From positions 1-64,000 of the forward strand of contig JAKMXF010000337.1 in NCBI GenBank assembly GCA_024704765.1: a stretch of DNA of 64,000 nucleotides, given 5' to 3'. Positions 60,636-64,000 of this stretch are shown piece after piece. How positions within the stretch are numbered: the stretch's first letter is position 1; each line of letters opens with the position of its first letter. The position numbers were made by a program, and so were the translations under genes. The stretch is from Oopsacas minuta (Eukaryota > Porifera > Hexactinellida > Lyssacinosida > Leucopsacidae). The notes below the pieces were generated by a model. That model did no database searches and was not told the DNA's origin. It saw nothing but the letters and a program-made list of their open reading frames with translations.

Positions 60636-61027
60636 TGCATTGTATATTTAGTGTTGTAGACAGAGTTATGTAATAACCAGCTTTCCTTTAAAGTAGCAAG
60701 AATTACCTGCAGTGAAATACACTGAATAGCAAACAAATGAACATGAAAGAGTAGAGCAACAAGCGTGTATAACCGCAATCTCAACAGTATGCGCATTCCT
60801 ATGGTAATTGTAATGTTTGAATCAATACAATTTGACTATAGTGAGTAATACAATTTTCCTCATAGGATTTGGCTTAGGGAGTAAATGTTTCGTAACTTTG
60901 TCAATTTTAATCCGATTTTGGAGTTCTTTAGCTCTATCAACTTCTCTCAACGAGTTCCTGAACGGTGCATATAGGGATTTTTGACCACATTAAAAAGGTT
61001 GGTGGTGTAAGATTCTGCAATTGTACC
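60636..61027 (-). repeat. Merlin 2 right terminal inverted repeat
   Basis: Inverted partner of 54357-54748. Confidence 0.88.
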
Positions 61028-61886
61028 GGATTTCATTTTTATGACTTCTCATTCCTTTAATTAATAGATATATTATTTCAAATTTTCTATTTGGTTTTGA
61101 CTTTTGATTTCATTTTACGTATATTCGTTTTCTTGTAATCATTTTTGATTATTTGTTTATTAAAGGTAAGCATCTTAATCCATTGCAATATTTTTATTTG
61201 AATAATTTCATTGGCAAGTACACTCGAAACTCCGAGTCCCGGGCAGTGTCATCCGAAGGGTGCCCGTAACTTGGATTTGCCCCGATCTAAGGACAACCGT
61301 CGCTCTATGGTATAGTTATAACATACCTCGAATAATAATTGTCACTAGTGTTTAGTTCAAATTGATAGCGAGAACATTCCCATCACTCAGTTTCTAAGTT
61401 ACTGCGAGTCAATTTCTAAGTTACTTTCATTATATGGGTGCCTGGATCTTGGAGGTCCGAATCTTGGAGGTGCGAGTGTGTAAGCATTGCTTCAGGAATA
61501 CTTAAGTAATTATAATTTTCAAAAAACTTTTCATAATCAAACATTTTTCGAAAAATCATTACTGTTTGTTCAAGCACAATTAATAAATAGTAGAACTCGA
61601 GTAAGACGTACCCACTTTGAGGAAGCACCCCTTTAAGATAGACCATAAATAGTCCCAACTTACACCTTTCTCTGCAGTGTCCCATGTACACAAATGCTAT
61701 TCATATATCATGTCACGAATTGTATTTATCTCGTAAACCATACGTAAGTAAATATATTTAGTAAATTTTATTGATATAAACTAATATTAGATGCCGTTTG
61801 CCTTCCCAATTTTTGTAAAGAAGTTGGATGATAAACAACTAATTTATTTATATGACCTAATGTAATTCGATATAATCTAGTAAGTA
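61028..61886. other. No gene seen
   Basis: AT-rich sequence. The AGTAGAACTCGAGTAAGACG stretch at 61589 pairs by similarity with 17604. A GC-richer run near 61200-61310 (ACTCGAAACTCCGAGTCCCG) may be another pogo-type end. The minus frame 61416-61691 has no recognisable domain. Confidence 0.4.
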
Positions 61887-62093
61887 CAACCTCTATAAGT
61901 GGGGGAATTTTGGATCTTCTTTGTTCATTTCCATCTCAGGGTATACTATTTACATTAATTAATTAATTAATTAAAAGAATAGTCGAAGCAATTAGCAAAA
62001 ATACGCACTTCATAGTACGAATTATAATCGGGGAATGGCGGGCAATTCCAATTTCGCCGCTCCAATGCTCCCCCACTTATAGAGGTTGCACTG
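61887..62093. mobile_element. MITE, 207 bp
   Basis: CAACCTCTATAAGTGGGGGA at 61887 pairs with the complement of CCCCCACTTATAGAGGTTGC ending CACTG at 62093. TA lies on both sides (61885-61886 and 62094-62095). The left end has lost the GTG of CAGTGCAACC. It is noncoding, and the ends resemble pogo/Tigger-derived MITEs. Confidence 0.75.
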
Positions 62094-62159
62094 TATTCTA
62101 AAAGAACTTATAGATTAACTACATAGCTATTTTAAATCAAATTTATTTGTAAACACATA

Positions 62160-63463
62160 CGAAGGGCATTCGAAAAGTTTTGCCGTTTGATATGAAACCA
62201 TTAATCTGTCGGATATTTTTCCGCATCCATCTTTCAGATATATTTAATTAGTCTATTTTGAAACTTTCATTCATTTACCTCTTCTATTTTCATAAATTAG
62301 ATCATTTTAGATACATGGCTTCTAAAATATCTCAATCTAAATCAGATCTCACAAAACTTGATTTTCGAGTAATGATTTTGATCTTATTCAACCTACAGAA
62401 GACAAAAGTAGAAATCTATGGATCTTTACAGGAACATATCCCAGATCTAGCTCCTTCTCTAAGTACAGTTGAACGATGGTACAGGGAATTTATCACGGAA
62501 ATTTTGTTCTTGAAGATGCTCCTCGTTCACGAAGACCGAATATTTCACAAAATGAAGAAAATGTTAACCAAAGGCTAGGTCTAATTACTAGAGATCCTCA
62601 TATTACGTACGCTCAGGTAGAGTATGAAACCGAGTTATCATCGGGGGACAATTAATATCATTTTGCACAAAGAGCTTTGTGTTAGAAAGTTGAGTGCCCG
62701 ATGGATCCCCCATTCTTTGAACTTATAGCAAAAAATATCCCGCATAAACTTTTGCAAATTATGCTCAAAGGGTTTGCTACTGGAAGTTCAAGAGCTGTTT
62801 CTGAGATCCTTACAGGTGATGAGACATGGATATACCATTATGATCCAGAAACAAGGCGAATGTCAAAGGAGTGGGTTGAAGAAGATGCCCCACCTCCAAC
62901 CAAAGTGCGTAGGGCTAGATCTGTTGGGAAACAAATGTGGGCGATTTTTTTCAGATCTAGTGGGTTTGTGGAAGCTGTTGCTCTCGAGGATAGAAAGACT
63001 GTTACTGCCGACTGGTACACTACAGTGTGCCTACCCAAAGTCATCACAGCAATTGAGTCATAGCGGGAGAAGACAGGCATTAGTGGAATTCTTCTTCATC
63101 ATGATAGTGCATCATCGCATACGGCAATCATAACTCGTGAGTCTTTGGAAAATTCTGGACTCAAAACATTACCTCACCCACCCTACAGTTCTGATTTAGC
63201 CCCTTGCGAATTCTGGTTGTTCCCTAGACTCAAAGATCAATTACTTGGGAGGAGATTTTCGACTAATGAGGAGTTGAGAGGGGCACTTTTCCAAGCGATC
63301 GGAGACATATCCAAAGAAGAGTGGAAAATGTTTGATAATTGGTTTACCAGAATGAAAAAATGTAATAGATTGTCAGGGAGAGTATTTTGAAAATGTAATA
63401 GTCAAATTTATGATTACCAATATGATATGTCGGTCAACGTCAAAACTTTTCGAGTGCCCCTCG
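62160..63463 (+). mobile_element. mauritiana-type mariner, 1.3 kb
   Basis: The ends CGAAGGGCATTCGAAAAGTT (62160) and the inverted form ending CGAGTGCCCCTCG at 63463 are flanked by TA (62158-62159 and 63464-63465). The length of 1304 bp is standard. Confidence 0.92.
62314..63390 (+). pseudogene. mariner DD34D transposase pseudogene
   Basis: ATG at 62314 gives MASKISQSKSDLTKLDFRVM and the helix-turn-helix region to TVERWYREF. A shift near 62490 leads to GNFVLEDAPRSRRPNIS, then LSARWIPHSL near 62695 after another shift. The clean part from 62750 includes GDETWIYHYDPET (first Asp) and KTVTADWYTTVCLPKV. A TAG at 63061-63063 interrupts, then the same frame continues with LLHHDSASSHT (second Asp) and YSSDLAPCEFWLFPRLK, where the third Asp is in SSDLAP. 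It ends GRVF at 63390. About three frameshifts and one stop. Confidence 0.9.
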
Positions 63464-64000
63464 TACAAGTGGTGATTATTCTAAGATTGGAATGTATTGT
63501 AAACTTAGATTCTAAAATGATGTTACAACAACAATCCTTTTGTATCCTATTGTGTTGCGAATTGTTGACTTCCCATTTATAGGTATAGGTATATTCTATT
63601 AGATTTAAAATTTTCCGCTTACCGAACGCAAACTTATAAACGATAATGTTATTTTCAGAGTTACTCGAATCTAAAAATATTTAAATATCTTTTGAGCCTA
63701 CGCTGTAGCGTCTTCATGTCTTCCGTTTGCGCTAACAACAGAAACCAAAATACTTAGAGCAATATAAAAACTCTAACCTGGGAGCGGGAAATTGGCTCGA
63801 AATATACAGTCCCGAATTCCTCAGTTAGCAAGGTTCCACTGAGTAGTGAATAATTATATAATAATTTCATTGATGTACAGTTGGATTTAGGTTATTGTCA
63901 CATCATATTTTTCAATTGGACAAAACCACGAATTCGACTGTATTCTACATATTCAATTTACTATTTTGCAATGCATTCCGTTCATTTATTGTCGAGCAAG
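63464..64000. other. No gene seen
   Basis: AT-rich right edge. The minus strand near 63842 reads CAGTGGAACCTTGCTAACTG, a pogo/Tigger-like terminus without a partner in the window. Confidence 0.4.

Larger units (their letters stand above)
54357..61027 (-). mobile_element. Merlin element 2, split by a hAT insertion
   Basis: The ends GGTACAATTGCAGAATCTTA (54357) and its inverted copy ending at 61027 bound terminal repeats of about 392 bp. They share the GGTACAATT start with Merlin 1 but are otherwise quite different. Removing the hAT insertion and one copy of its 8-bp duplication leaves about 3.57 kb, close to Merlin 1. The distance from gene start to the near terminal repeat (about 1.38 kb) also matches Merlin 1. 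Flanking 8-bp words do not match, so the target duplication is lost. A pogo-like word (ACAGTAAACTTCCGTTATAA) occurs in the right arm near 60005. Confidence 0.9.

Overview
This window looks like AT-rich nuclear DNA from an animal, probably an invertebrate; I cannot name the species. It contains only eukaryotic element families: Tc1/mariner, Tigger/pogo, hAT, Merlin, Ginger, a THAP/P element and Helitrons. There are no bacterial-type operons or ribosome binding sites. Every transposase gene I can read has at least one frameshift or stop. No LINE, LTR or other reverse-transcriptase signature was noticed. This is a gene-poor region made of decayed cut-and-paste and rolling-circle elements.

Layout. 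1-2.3 kb is a tandem satellite with a 171-176 bp period in two sequence types. 3.1-7.0 kb holds a Tc1 relic, then a dispersed repeat (R1) split by two insertions: an internally deleted Ginger-like element and a mariner. 7-11 kb is mostly silent, with an unidentified decayed coding stretch on the minus strand. 11.1-13.6 kb has a hAT MITE and a Tigger element. 15.2-17.6 kb is a ZMYM-like hAT relic. 19.4-21.9 kb holds dispersed repeats, including the unsplit copy of R1 and a Helitron 3' terminus. 22.4-23.3 kb is an intact NHL-repeat gene. 26.5-32.1 kb is a full-length Helitron with both termini, followed by remains of a second Helitron family. 36.7-42.8 kb is a triple nest: an outer mariner holds an inner mariner and a Merlin element. 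43-48.3 kb holds OTU-like and F-box-like relics and a MITE containing a P element with long terminal repeats. 50.1-52.0 kb is an intact 637-codon ORF of unknown family with an Eh1-like motif. 53.0-53.7 kb is a short non-autonomous Helitron. 54.4-61.0 kb is a second Merlin copy interrupted by a hAT element. 61.9-63.5 kb has a small MITE and a mauritiana-type mariner.

Host genes. The best host candidates are the NHL-repeat ORF and the 637-codon ORF. No pathway links them. The relationships that can be read are insertional: target-site duplications and nesting give the order of arrival in four places.
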